Assembly: GCA_947461915.1 (NCBI GenBank)
Contig: CANHNG010000009.1
Span: forward strand, 1 to 15,201
DNA: 15,201 nt
Direction of reading: 5' to 3'
Source of the DNA: Flavobacteriaceae bacterium
GTDB taxonomy: Bacteria > Bacteroidota > Bacteroidia > Flavobacteriales > Flavobacteriaceae
Both the position numbers and the translations under genes were made by a program. Positions 8,008-15,201 of this stretch are shown here, in pieces; position 1 is the first letter of the stretch, and each line of letters begins with the position of its first letter. The notes under the pieces are model-generated. The model was not told the origin of the DNA and did not search any database. It saw nothing but the letters and a program-made list of their open reading frames with translations.

Positions 8008-9570
8008 ATGCAAAATAAAAAAAGTTCCGTAACAGGTATAGCCCTTGTGGTTGCAATGGGTGGTTTTTTAATGGGTTTTGACGCCTCCGTTATTTCTGGA
8101 GTGATTAAATTTATAGAACCCGAATTTCAACTTTCAAAAATTGAATTGGGTTGGGCAGTAGCTTCCTTATCCTTATCGGCTACTTTGGCAATGATGTTTG
8201 CTGGACCCATAAGTGATAAATATGGTCGAATTATTGTTCTGAAATATTCTGCTTTGTTGTATGCCTTTTCCGCGATTTTATCTGCTGTGGCACCTAGTTT
8301 TTTTATCTTGGTATTTGCTCGAATGCTAGCCGGAATAGGAGTTGGGATTTCTCTAATCATTGCACCCATGTACATTGCCGAAATTGCTCCGGCAGCCAAG
8401 CGAGGAAAAATGGTTTCCTTTAACCAGTTAAATATTGTAATTGGACTCTCGGTAGCATTTTTCACCAATTATCTCATCGTTCATTTGGCCGGTTCCAATG
8501 CTTCTTGGGTTGATACTTTAAAGATTAGGGAATACAACTGGAGGTGGATGTTGGGGCTTGAATTTTTCCCGGCATTACTCTATTATATATTTTTATTTTT
8601 TGTTCCTCAAAGTCCGAGATGGCTTATAATGAAAGGAAGATACGATGAGGCGTTGTCCATATTGAAAACTGTTGGCGAAGAAAAAGCGGCAGAAAAAATG
8701 GTGAATGAAATCAAAGAAAGTGTTTTATTAGATGCCGCTCCAAAAGAAAAAATTGCTGTCAAAGAGTTGTTTGCGCCTTCGATGAAATTGGTCATGACCA
8801 TAGGAATCGGAATCGCCATATTACAACAAATTGTTGGAATCAACTGTGTTTTTTTCTATGCTCCAATGATTTTTGAGCAATCCGGAATTGGTACCGATGC
8901 CTCTTTTATACAAGCGATTTTAGTGGGTCTTATCAATGTGGTATTTACTATTGTTGCAATGGCTTTGATTGATAAACTAGGGAGAAAGCCTTTGTTAGTT
9001 ATTGGCGTAAGTGGTATTGCGATAAGTATGTTCGTGCTTTCTTATAGCTTTAATGCAGCTACTTATACTTTGACGGATGCTTCTATGGCAAAATTGCCAA
9101 CGGAAATTAATTTGGAGCCATTGAACACTTTAAAAAATACTACTTTTGAAACGGATACTGAATTTAAAAATGCAGTAGCAAAAGCCATTGGATCTGATGC
9201 AGCGACAAAATATGAATCGGAGTTAATTACAGCTTCGATTACTATGAATTCAACATTAATCCTATTCTGCATTTTAGGTTTCGTGGCATCCTTTGCCATT
9301 TCTCTTGGACCCGTAATGTGGGTTTTGTTTTCGGAACTTTTTCCAAACAGAATTCGTGGTGTCGCAATCTCCTTTGTGGGGTTTATCAATTCAGCGGTAA
9401 GCTTCTTGGTTCAATTGGTATTTCCATGGGAATTATCAAGATTTGGAACCACTTGGACCTTTTTAATATTCGGACTTTTTGCCTTTTTTGGACTCCTGTT
9501 AATCCTAAGATTATTACCTGAAACTAAAGGAAAATCATTAGAGGAATTGGAAGCTATATTGGTTAAATAA
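8008..9570 (+). CDS. Sugar-porter family MFS transporter (XylE-like)
   Basis: This 520-residue inner-membrane carrier shows the sugar-porter signatures: GFDASVISG in helix 1, GPISDKYGRI in the loop after helix 2, PQSPRWL at 200-206 before the central cytoplasmic loop, QQIVGIN at 273-279 in helix 7, and PETKGKS at 504-510 at the C-terminus. QQxxGIN and the PETKG end are family hallmarks; the helix-7 glutamines contact sugar in characterised members. It would import a monosaccharide, most plausibly glucose released by the secreted and periplasmic glycosidases, by proton symport; substrate is inferred. An extra hydrophilic segment of about 60 residues (around 350-412) sits between helices 9 and 10, absent from XylE as I recall it. 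The gene lies 44 bases after GH16, so the two are likely co-transcribed, and it is followed by a 390-base gap. Confidence 0.94.
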   Translation: MQNKKSSVTGIALVVAMGGFLMGFDASVISGVIKFIEPEFQLSKIELGWAVASLSLSATLAMMFAGPISDKYGRIIVLKYSALLYAFSAILSAVAPSFFILVFARMLAGIGVGISLIIAPMYIAEIAPAAKRGKMVSFNQLNIVIGLSVAFFTNYLIVHLAGSNASWVDTLKIREYNWRWMLGLEFFPALLYYIFLFFVPQSPRWLIMKGRYDEALSILKTVGEEKAAEKMVNEIKESVLLDAAPKEKIAVKELFAPSMKLVMTIGIGIAILQQIVGINCVFFYAPMIFEQSGIGTDASFIQAILVGLINVVFTIVAMALIDKLGRKPLLVIGVSGIAISMFVLSYSFNAATYTLTDASMAKLPTEINLEPLNTLKNTTFETDTEFKNAVAKAIGSDAATKYESELITASITMNSTLILFCILGFVASFAISLGPVMWVLFSELFPNRIRGVAISFVGFINSAVSFLVQLVFPWELSRFGTTWTFLIFGLFAFFGLLLILRLLPETKGKSLEELEAILVK

Positions 9571-9592
9571 TGATTTATAAAATAGTAAATCA
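9571..9592 (+). repeat. Inverted repeat directly after the sugar-porter stop codon, possible weak hairpin
   Basis: TGATTTA and TAAATCA are perfect 7-base complements separated by an 8-base loop, beginning on the base after the TAA stop. The stem has one G-C pair and no T-run follows, so it is a poor intrinsic terminator. It may stabilise the 3' end of the transcript, act as a weak terminator, or be chance. Confidence 0.35.
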
Positions 9593-9693
9593 ATAACATA
9601 ACTTTATCGCCACAATAATAAATTTAAAGGTCTTAATACTATCGTATTCCCATTTTTCAAACACTCTTTGTATGTAATTTGTCTTATAAAATT

Positions 9694-9710
9694 TTTGTAA
9701 ATATTACAAA
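9694..9710. promoter_or_regulatory. Perfect 17-base palindrome, candidate operator
   Basis: TTTGTAA-ATA-TTACAAA has 7-base arms and a 3-base spacer, 250 bases before the GH81 start. The form fits a binding site for a dimeric helix-turn-helix regulator, but no regulator gene is visible here, and AT-rich DNA yields palindromes by chance. I saw no second copy upstream of the other genes. Confidence 0.35.
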
Positions 9711-9960
9711 TTCCAAACGGAGTCAAAAAACGGATTATATTTTTATAATTGACTTGAAACCGCAAGAGATAAAATCAGTTTATTTCATTCTAAACTCAAG
9801 CTTCTCGACAATTCTGATAATGTTATAACTTTTTTAAAGAAATAATACTGAAAAACAATTTTAAATCAATGATGATGTGTTTTTGACGTGTAAATATCCT
9901 ATACAGACAAACAATTAATGGCGTAATATTGACAGTGAATAATGAGATTAAAAAAATTAA

Positions 9961-12900
9961 ATGAAAAATAAAATTTTAGGCATTCTTATAGCTGTCGTTT
10001 TTAATTTTTTAAATACCCAAAATGCAAATGCTCAATTCGTTTCTGTTGGAAGTGGCAGTTATAGGACTACACACCCTGGTTATGACATAGCCGGCAGAAA
10101 TCAATATCCCTCAGGGACTCCCTATTTGAGTGGGGCCGCTTTAGGGAAGCCTGTTCCTACTAGCGACTGGTGGTCAGCTTTGATTAAAAACGGTACCGCA
10201 TCCAATTTATTCAATTACCCATATACCATGAAAACTACTAACAATGGATTAGTGGTAAGTTATATTCCATCAGGTGTTATTGATGATCTCACCCCTTTTG
10301 CCGTTGGTGTAACGGGTCTTAATTCAACTAAGACTACTGTTTCGGATTACTCTGATTGGACGGTAACGATGGATTGGAATGATGCAACTCATGATTTCCA
10401 AGCTACCTCAGGGGTTGGAATGCCTTTTCTATACTTTACCAAAAAAGCGACAGATGTAGCTCAAGTTACCATAAACTCAGGAACTGTGGTGATTTCAAGC
10501 GAAATGCTAGTTTGTACCAATGTGAAAAACGGTGCTGATTTCGCAGTGTATGCGCCAGCAGGAAGTACGTGGACTCAAAATGGTGCCATTTATACATCCA
10601 CTTTGAATGGGAAAAATTATTGGTCGATGGCTTTTATTCCGCTTACCGCAACTAATGTCGCAACCGTTGCCACTGAATATAAAAAATACGCCTATGTTTT
10701 TCCTTTGAAAACAACCGCTACTTATGCGTATAATGAAGCTTCATCGATAGTGCATACTGATTTTAATGTACAAGCTGAGGTAAAAGAAGGTACTGAAACT
10801 AATGTGTTGCTCGGTTTACTTCCGCATCAATGGGCGCATTTGGCTCCAGGTTCACCTGTTCCGGACAAATACAGTTATGTAACAATAAGAGGCGAAATGA
10901 AAACTATGGCGGGCAATAGTTTTAGCGTCGAAAATACTTTTCACGGTATACTTCCAACTTTGCCTTATGTCGATAATTATAGCAACGGTTTTACGCCAAC
11001 CGCTTTAACCGAAAAGATTGCATCTTTGGAAAATAGTACCATGGCAACTTGGACGGATTCCTATAATGAAGGCCAGGTTTTTAATCAACTCATGCAAACC
11101 GCTCGTATCGCTAACGAAATGGGAAATATTGTGGCTCGCGACAAGATGCTGGCGACCATTAAAACCCGACTTGAAAACTGGTTTAAAGCCGAAAATGGGG
11201 AGGTAGCTTTCCTGTTTTACTATAATTCTACTTGGAGTTCAGCCATAGGCTACCCTGCTGGGTATGGTCAGGACAGCGGATTGAATGACAAACAATTTCA
11301 TTGGGGTTATTTCATTCAGGCCGCAGCTTTTGTGGAGCAATTCAGTCCGGGTTGGGCAGCACAGTGGGGCGGAATGGTGAATTTGATTGTTCGTGATGCT
11401 GCAGCTTATGATCGTAATGATACTATGTTTCCGTATTTACGAAATTTTAATCCTTATCAAGGGCATAGTTGGGTTGATGGTTTTGCCAATAATCCACAGG
11501 GTAATAATCAGGAATCGAGCTCCGAAAGTATGAATTTCAATGCTTCTTTGATACAATGGGGAGAGGTTTCAGGGGATAAAGCCATTCGTGATTTAGGAAT
11601 TTACCTTTATACCACAGAGCAAACCGGAATCGAAGAATATTATATGGATACCCATCATCGTAATTTTCCTGCATCACAAAAATATAGTTTAGTGTCCCGA
11701 GTTTGGGCAAATAGTATCGATAATGGTACTTTTTGGACCGCTGATATTGCAGCTTCATACGGTATTGAATTTTACCCTATCCAAGGAGGATCGCTATATT
11801 TAGGACAGGATATTGCCTATGCGACTAAACTTTGGAACGAAATAAAAGCCAATACGGGGATTACGAGTAATCAAGTAAATCCTAACTTGTGGCATGACAT
11901 CATGTGGGAATACCTCGCTTTTATCGATCCATCAGCAGCCATTACCATGTATAATTCGTATCCTAATAGAGAGATAAAATTTGGTGTTTCTGATGCGCAA
12001 ACCTATCATTGGTTGCATGCTATGAATGCTTTGGGAAGGGTTGACGCATCTATTACGGCTAATTCGCCAATCGCAGCTGCATTTACACAAAACGGACAAA
12101 CCAATTATGTAGCTCAAAACTATTCTAATGTGTCTAAAACAGTTACTTTTTCTACGGGATATCAACTAGTGGTTCCTCCTGGAAAAATGGTGACCAGTAT
12201 GGACAGTAAAATAACGGGTGTATTAATTTCTTCATTTCAACAAGCTTATGTGAACGGTAGTGTGAAGTTGAGTACTGTCGCTTATAATGGCACTCCAACA
12301 AAAGTAGAATTTATGGATGGAACTACTTCTCTGGGAATCGATACTGCTGCTCCCTTCACTTGGGATGCCACAAATTTGACTATTGGAGTTCATAGTTTTT
12401 ATTCAAAAGTATATGAAGATTTAAATAAGTTCAATGTTACCAATAGTGCGGATGTTCAAGTAGGAGACCAGTTTCCTTATGGGGGATCAGCATGGTCAAT
12501 TCCAGGGATTATCGAAGCTGGAAAGTATGATACTTTTGAAGGGGGAAAAGGGCAAAATATATCTTATTTTGATACTACAGCTGCTAATTCTGGTGATTAC
12601 AGATTAGATGAGTATGTAGATGCTAAAACTAGTGTTGCTGAAGGAGCTACAGTTGGTTCTCTTGCCACAAATGAATGGTTAGAATATACCGTTAATGTGG
12701 CCCAAGAGGGTTTATATTCATTCGAATTCCGTTATGCTTCTGGTAATTCAGCAGGCGGCGGACCATTTCATCTCGAATTAGATGAACAGGCCATTTCAGG
12801 GGATATTTCAATCCCATCTACTTCAACTACTTCATGGGACGTATGGACAACAAAAACGGTTGCAAATATTCCATTTACTCTAGGCCAACATGTCTTGCGG

Positions 12901-14715
12901 ATAGTTTTTTCCTATGGCGAATTTAACTTGGCGAAAATGACTTTTACCCAAACGGGAAATTTGGTAAACAGTTACCCAACAGCCTTGGCGGGATCAAATA
13001 TAAAAGTGCTTTTGCCATCTACTTCCACCACAATTGACGGTTCAGCAAGTACCGAATCGGGAGGGAAAACATTAACGTACTCTTGGACGCAAAATTATGG
13101 CCCAAGTGTCATTCAATTTTCTAATACAACTTCAAGTAAGCCTGTCATCAATGGATTAGTAGAAGGCACTTATAGTTTGAAACTGACTGTAACCAATACT
13201 GATTTGCGCACTGATGAGGATGAATTATTGGTGTTGGTGAGCAATAACGCCAATGCACTTCCTACGGTTTCGCTAATTTCTCCTTCGGATAATGCCACTT
13301 TTACCGAAGGGAATCCTGTTACTATTACAGCTAATGCCAATGATTTTGACGGAACAATTCAGCAAGTGGATTTTTACCAAAATAGCACCTTGGTTAGTAC
13401 TGATACTTCGGCTCCTTATGCTGCAATCTGGAATCCTGTTGCAGGAAATTATAGCCTCACGGCAAAAGCAACGGATGATGTTGGAGCGGTGGCTACTTCA
13501 CAGATTGCTAATGTAACAATTGCCCCGCTGATGTCGTGCACCGAAACAGCTACTTTCGCCACGGAAGGATTTTTTACTTTAGGTTATAAATGTACGTTTG
13601 AAACTGTGGGAACAAATGTTACGATTACATTTGAAATGTTGGATGACAAAACAGGGGTTATTGCCTATTTACGTAAAGAAAATCCATTCTCGGAATCGCA
13701 AATGACGAATGTTTCAGGAAAAATTTTCAGGGCAACTATAAATGGGCAAACCATTGGTTCAACAATAAGTTATGCTTGTAAATTTGCTTATGCAGGCGGT
13801 TTATCAGTGACGAAATACATGAAATACGTAGTGGGAAATAGCTGTGGAGGCACTAACGATATTCAGGCACCTACTGATTTTACGGCAACCATCGGAGCAA
13901 TCACAGGTTCTTCTGTCGAATTGTTGTTGAAAGCCAATGATAACTCCGGAACGGTAGTTTATAATATTGGTTATGGAGCCAGCACAAATTCAACATCAGA
14001 TGCTTCTGGAGCTCAAAAATCCTTTTTGATAACGGCATTGTCACCAAATACAAATTATACTTTTAGTGTTTCGGCAAGTGATTTGGCAGGAAACGCTAAC
14101 CCCAATAATCCAATTGTTTTAACCGCTACAACTTCGTCAAACACGAATACAGCATGTGCCGGCAATGCTTCAGAGGCTTCGGATGCTTATTTCTCGGTAG
14201 GTTACAAATATGCTTTCCAAACCATTGGGACTGATGTAAAAATTACTTTCGAGCTACTGGATGACAAAACAGGGGTAATTGCTTATTTGTGGAAACAAAC
14301 CCCATTTGGAGAAACCGTGATGGCGAATGTCTCAGGGAAAATTTTCACCAAAACTATTACGGGACAAACCATTGGTTCGACCATTAGTTATGCTGTAAAA
14401 TTTGCTTATGCTGGAGGGATGTCGGTAACTAAATATTTTTCTTATGTAGTCGGTGATAGTTGTGTATTGGGACTAGAAACATCTTCTGAATTGAAACAAT
14501 TTTACTTTCCGAACCCAGTTCAAAATATATTTCATCTCCAATTATTGGATGAGCAAAACCAGATTATTTTGACGGATATGCTGGGACGAAAAGTTCTTGA
14601 AGATGTAGTTAAAGCCTCGCATAATATAGACATGAGTATTTTTAAAGCAGGTTGCTACTTTTTAAAAGTGAAAAATTCGCACGGAATCCATAACTTAAAA
14701 ATTATAAAGAATTAG
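9961..14715 (+). CDS. Secreted multidomain GH81 endo-beta-1,3-glucanase with CBM6, PKD, Ig-like, two unknown modules and T9SS domain
   Basis: This 1584-residue protein starts with a signal peptide (likely cleavage ANA|Q after residue 24). The GH81 catalytic region spans about 40-748; its conserved core is visible as DKQFHWGYF (D443-F451) and GHSWVDGF through NNQESSSESMN (501-525), with E518 and E522. In GH81 the Asp before FHWGY and the ESSSE glutamates form the catalytic centre of an inverting endo-beta-1,3-glucanase. After it come an Ig-like domain (~750-835), a CBM6 (~848-997), a PKD-type domain (~1003-1094), an Ig-like domain (~1101-1187), unassigned module copy B (C1193-C1295), an FN3-like domain (~1301-1391), module copy C (C1399-C1501) and a T9SS type A sorting domain (~1503-1584; FYFPNPVQN, ILTDMLGRK). 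It should cut insoluble or long beta-1,3-glucan outside the cell, the added domains giving substrate binding and reach. The second GH16 gene begins 41 bases downstream. Confidence 0.95.
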   Translation: MKNKILGILIAVVFNFLNTQNANAQFVSVGSGSYRTTHPGYDIAGRNQYPSGTPYLSGAALGKPVPTSDWWSALIKNGTASNLFNYPYTMKTTNNGLVVSYIPSGVIDDLTPFAVGVTGLNSTKTTVSDYSDWTVTMDWNDATHDFQATSGVGMPFLYFTKKATDVAQVTINSGTVVISSEMLVCTNVKNGADFAVYAPAGSTWTQNGAIYTSTLNGKNYWSMAFIPLTATNVATVATEYKKYAYVFPLKTTATYAYNEASSIVHTDFNVQAEVKEGTETNVLLGLLPHQWAHLAPGSPVPDKYSYVTIRGEMKTMAGNSFSVENTFHGILPTLPYVDNYSNGFTPTALTEKIASLENSTMATWTDSYNEGQVFNQLMQTARIANEMGNIVARDKMLATIKTRLENWFKAENGEVAFLFYYNSTWSSAIGYPAGYGQDSGLNDKQFHWGYFIQAAAFVEQFSPGWAAQWGGMVNLIVRDAAAYDRNDTMFPYLRNFNPYQGHSWVDGFANNPQGNNQESSSESMNFNASLIQWGEVSGDKAIRDLGIYLYTTEQTGIEEYYMDTHHRNFPASQKYSLVSRVWANSIDNGTFWTADIAASYGIEFYPIQGGSLYLGQDIAYATKLWNEIKANTGITSNQVNPNLWHDIMWEYLAFIDPSAAITMYNSYPNREIKFGVSDAQTYHWLHAMNALGRVDASITANSPIAAAFTQNGQTNYVAQNYSNVSKTVTFSTGYQLVVPPGKMVTSMDSKITGVLISSFQQAYVNGSVKLSTVAYNGTPTKVEFMDGTTSLGIDTAAPFTWDATNLTIGVHSFYSKVYEDLNKFNVTNSADVQVGDQFPYGGSAWSIPGIIEAGKYDTFEGGKGQNISYFDTTAANSGDYRLDEYVDAKTSVAEGATVGSLATNEWLEYTVNVAQEGLYSFEFRYASGNSAGGGPFHLELDEQAISGDISIPSTSTTSWDVWTTKTVANIPFTLGQHVLRIVFSYGEFNLAKMTFTQTGNLVNSYPTALAGSNIKVLLPSTSTTIDGSASTESGGKTLTYSWTQNYGPSVIQFSNTTSSKPVINGLVEGTYSLKLTVTNTDLRTDEDELLVLVSNNANALPTVSLISPSDNATFTEGNPVTITANANDFDGTIQQVDFYQNSTLVSTDTSAPYAAIWNPVAGNYSLTAKATDDVGAVATSQIANVTIAPLMSCTETATFATEGFFTLGYKCTFETVGTNVTITFEMLDDKTGVIAYLRKENPFSESQMTNVSGKIFRATINGQTIGSTISYACKFAYAGGLSVTKYMKYVVGNSCGGTNDIQAPTDFTATIGAITGSSVELLLKANDNSGTVVYNIGYGASTNSTSDASGAQKSFLITALSPNTNYTFSVSASDLAGNANPNNPIVLTATTSSNTNTACAGNASEASDAYFSVGYKYAFQTIGTDVKITFELLDDKTGVIAYLWKQTPFGETVMANVSGKIFTKTITGQTIGSTISYAVKFAYAGGMSVTKYFSYVVGDSCVLGLETSSELKQFYFPNPVQNIFHLQLLDEQNQIILTDMLGRKVLEDVVKASHNIDMSIFKAGCYFLKVKNSHGIHNLKIIKN
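13537..13845 (+). other. Unassigned ~103-residue Cys-bounded module, copy B (in GH81)
   Basis: Residues C1193-C1295 of the GH81 protein. It aligns without gaps to copy C. It differs at positions that may matter: GYKC (C1211) replaces GYKY, YLRK (R1238) replaces the Trp of the other copies, and C1273 lies in YACKFAY. With the two boundary cysteines this gives four, enough for two disulfides. Loss of one Tyr and one Trp could weaken any sugar-binding face; that is inference. Confidence 0.8.
14155..14463 (+). other. Unassigned ~103-residue Cys-bounded module, copy C (in GH81)
   Basis: Residues C1399-C1501 of the GH81 protein, immediately before the sorting domain, as in the GH16 protein. It keeps GYKY (Y1417) and W1444 in YLWKQ, and has only the two boundary cysteines, since YAVKFAY replaces YACKFAY. 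Copies A and C share the FTKTITGQ stretch, and their placement next to the sorting domain suggests the whole FN3-module-sorting tail was duplicated between the genes. Confidence 0.8.
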
Positions 14716-14756
14716 TAAATGCTTTAATTTCCTATATAAAAAACCATTACATTATT

Positions 14757-15201
14757 ATGAAATATTTAAAAATTACGTTAGTGTTAATTTGCACTTTACT
14801 ACTCTCCAATACTGTTGTTTCTCAAATCAATGTGCTTTCTAATAATAATAACCTATGGCGTACAGGGTGGAATGAAAAAGAATTGGTAATCAACACACAA
14901 AATGTTTCGCCTGCTATTTATACTAAACTTTTCACAAAATCGGTAGACAATCAAATTTACGCACAGCCAATTATTTCCACTTCTAAAGTTGGTGTTGTAT
15001 ATAGTGATTTAGTTTGGTCTGATGAATTTAATGGAAGTGGAGCAATAAGCTCTAGCAACTGGTTTCAGCAAACCCAACTACCAGATGGGGGTGGTTGGTA
15101 TAATGGAGAGATGCAACACTACACGAATAGTCAAACAAATTCCTTTCAAAGTAATGGTTCCTTAAATTTAGTTGCAAAAAAAGAAAATTTTACCGATCAA
15201 A
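14757..15201 (+). CDS. Second secreted GH16 laminarinase-like enzyme, 3' end outside the window
   Basis: Translation from the ATG at 14757 gives 148 residues before the right edge. A signal peptide (MKYLKITLVLICTLL, likely cleavage VVS|Q after residue 22) is followed by about 50 residues not found in the first GH16 and then, from about residue 79, the start of a GH16 domain: VVYSDLVWSDEFNGSG, SSNWFQQTQLPDGGGW, GEMQHYTN and LVAKKENFTDQ. This closely parallels the first GH16 protein (VVYKDLVWSDEFNTNG, SSNWFHQTQLPGGTGW, NEVQHYTN, IVAKKEIFTDQ), so the two are paralogues. The catalytic ExDxxE motif and any C-terminal domains lie beyond the window. It starts 41 bases after the GH81 stop codon and probably shares its transcript. 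Beta-1,3-glucan is the expected substrate. Confidence 0.92.
   Translation, partial: MKYLKITLVLICTLLLSNTVVSQINVLSNNNNLWRTGWNEKELVINTQNVSPAIYTKLFTKSVDNQIYAQPIISTSKVGVVYSDLVWSDEFNGSGAISSSNWFQQTQLPDGGGWYNGEMQHYTNSQTNSFQSNGSLNLVAKKENFTDQ
14823..14975 (+). other. Propeller-like N-terminal segment in the second GH16
   Basis: Residues ~23-73 read INVLSNNNNLWRTGWNEKE, then TQNVSP, KLFTKSVDNQIYAQPI. The spacing of NVL, RTGWN, E, NV, KLF, VD-Q-YAQP is the pattern I associate with the beginning of secreted PQQ-type beta-propeller proteins. Here it breaks off after about 50 residues and GH16 begins, so it is either a remnant or the first strands of a propeller interrupted by GH16. The family match is from memory and not searched. 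Confidence 0.6.

Larger units (their letters stand above)
9571..9960. other. 390-base intergenic region upstream of GH81, probable promoter region
   Basis: This is the longest non-coding stretch in the window, and no coding frame in it looks real. It holds the hairpin at 9571-9592 and the palindrome at 9694-9710. Bacteroidota promoters usually carry TAnnTTTG near -7; I found only imperfect versions (for example GTAATTTG near 9684), so I do not assign a promoter. The last bases before the GH81 ATG are A-rich (ATTAAAAAAATTAA), which serves as a leader in this phylum. Its size compared with the 33-63 base gaps of the closely spaced genes suggests that GH81 and the second GH16 form a separate transcript. 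Confidence 0.5.

Noticed and set aside
9571..9960. Flavobacterial promoter (TTG / TAnnTTTG) upstream of GH81
   Set aside because: Only imperfect matches such as GTAATTTG were found, and these are common in AT-rich DNA, so no promoter was assigned.
13292..13516. Alternative-frame plus-strand frame inside GH81
   Set aside because: It overlaps a clear Ig-like domain of the GH81 frame and its leucine-rich product looks like a frame shadow.

Overview
The window is AT-rich, gene-dense DNA whose features point to the phylum Bacteroidota, most likely a Flavobacterium-like member of the Flavobacteriia. The evidence is two large secreted enzymes with C-terminal type IX secretion (T9SS) type A sorting domains, a lipoprotein glycosidase, A-rich leaders without strong Shine-Dalgarno sequences, and the gene content of a polysaccharide utilisation locus. 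All seven genes lie on the + strand. The first is cut by the left edge and the last by the right edge.

Layout: (1) 1-3075, C-terminal part of a large inverting phosphorylase of the GH94-like clan, best fit GH149 (beta-1,3-glucan phosphorylase). (2) 3139-4629, GH30 lipoprotein, probably a beta-1,6-glucosidase/glucanase. (3) 4663-6087, GPH (MelB-type) sugar:cation symporter. (4) 6254-7963, secreted GH16 laminarinase with an FN3-like domain, an unrecognised Cys-bounded module and a T9SS domain. (5) 8008-9570, sugar-porter (XylE-type) MFS transporter. A 390-base gap follows, with two inverted repeats. (6) 9961-14715, a 1584-residue GH81 endo-beta-1,3-glucanase carrying Ig-like, CBM6, PKD, Ig-like, module, FN3-like, module and T9SS domains. 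(7) 14757 to the right edge, the start of a second GH16 whose N-terminus carries a propeller-like segment.

Together these form a locus for laminarin or a similar beta-1,3(1,6)-glucan. GH81 and the GH16 enzymes would cut the beta-1,3 backbone outside the cell, GH30 would remove beta-1,6-linked glucose, the two MFS carriers would bring glucose and short oligosaccharides across the inner membrane, and the phosphorylase would convert beta-1,3-oligoglucosides to glucose-1-phosphate. The substrate is inferred from family membership. No SusC/SusD pair and no regulator gene is visible, so outer-membrane uptake and sensing must be encoded outside the window.

The most interesting features are a ~103-residue module I cannot assign to a family, present three times in two enzymes and differing in its cysteines and aromatics, and a short segment resembling the start of a PQQ-type beta-propeller placed between the signal peptide and the catalytic domain of the second GH16.
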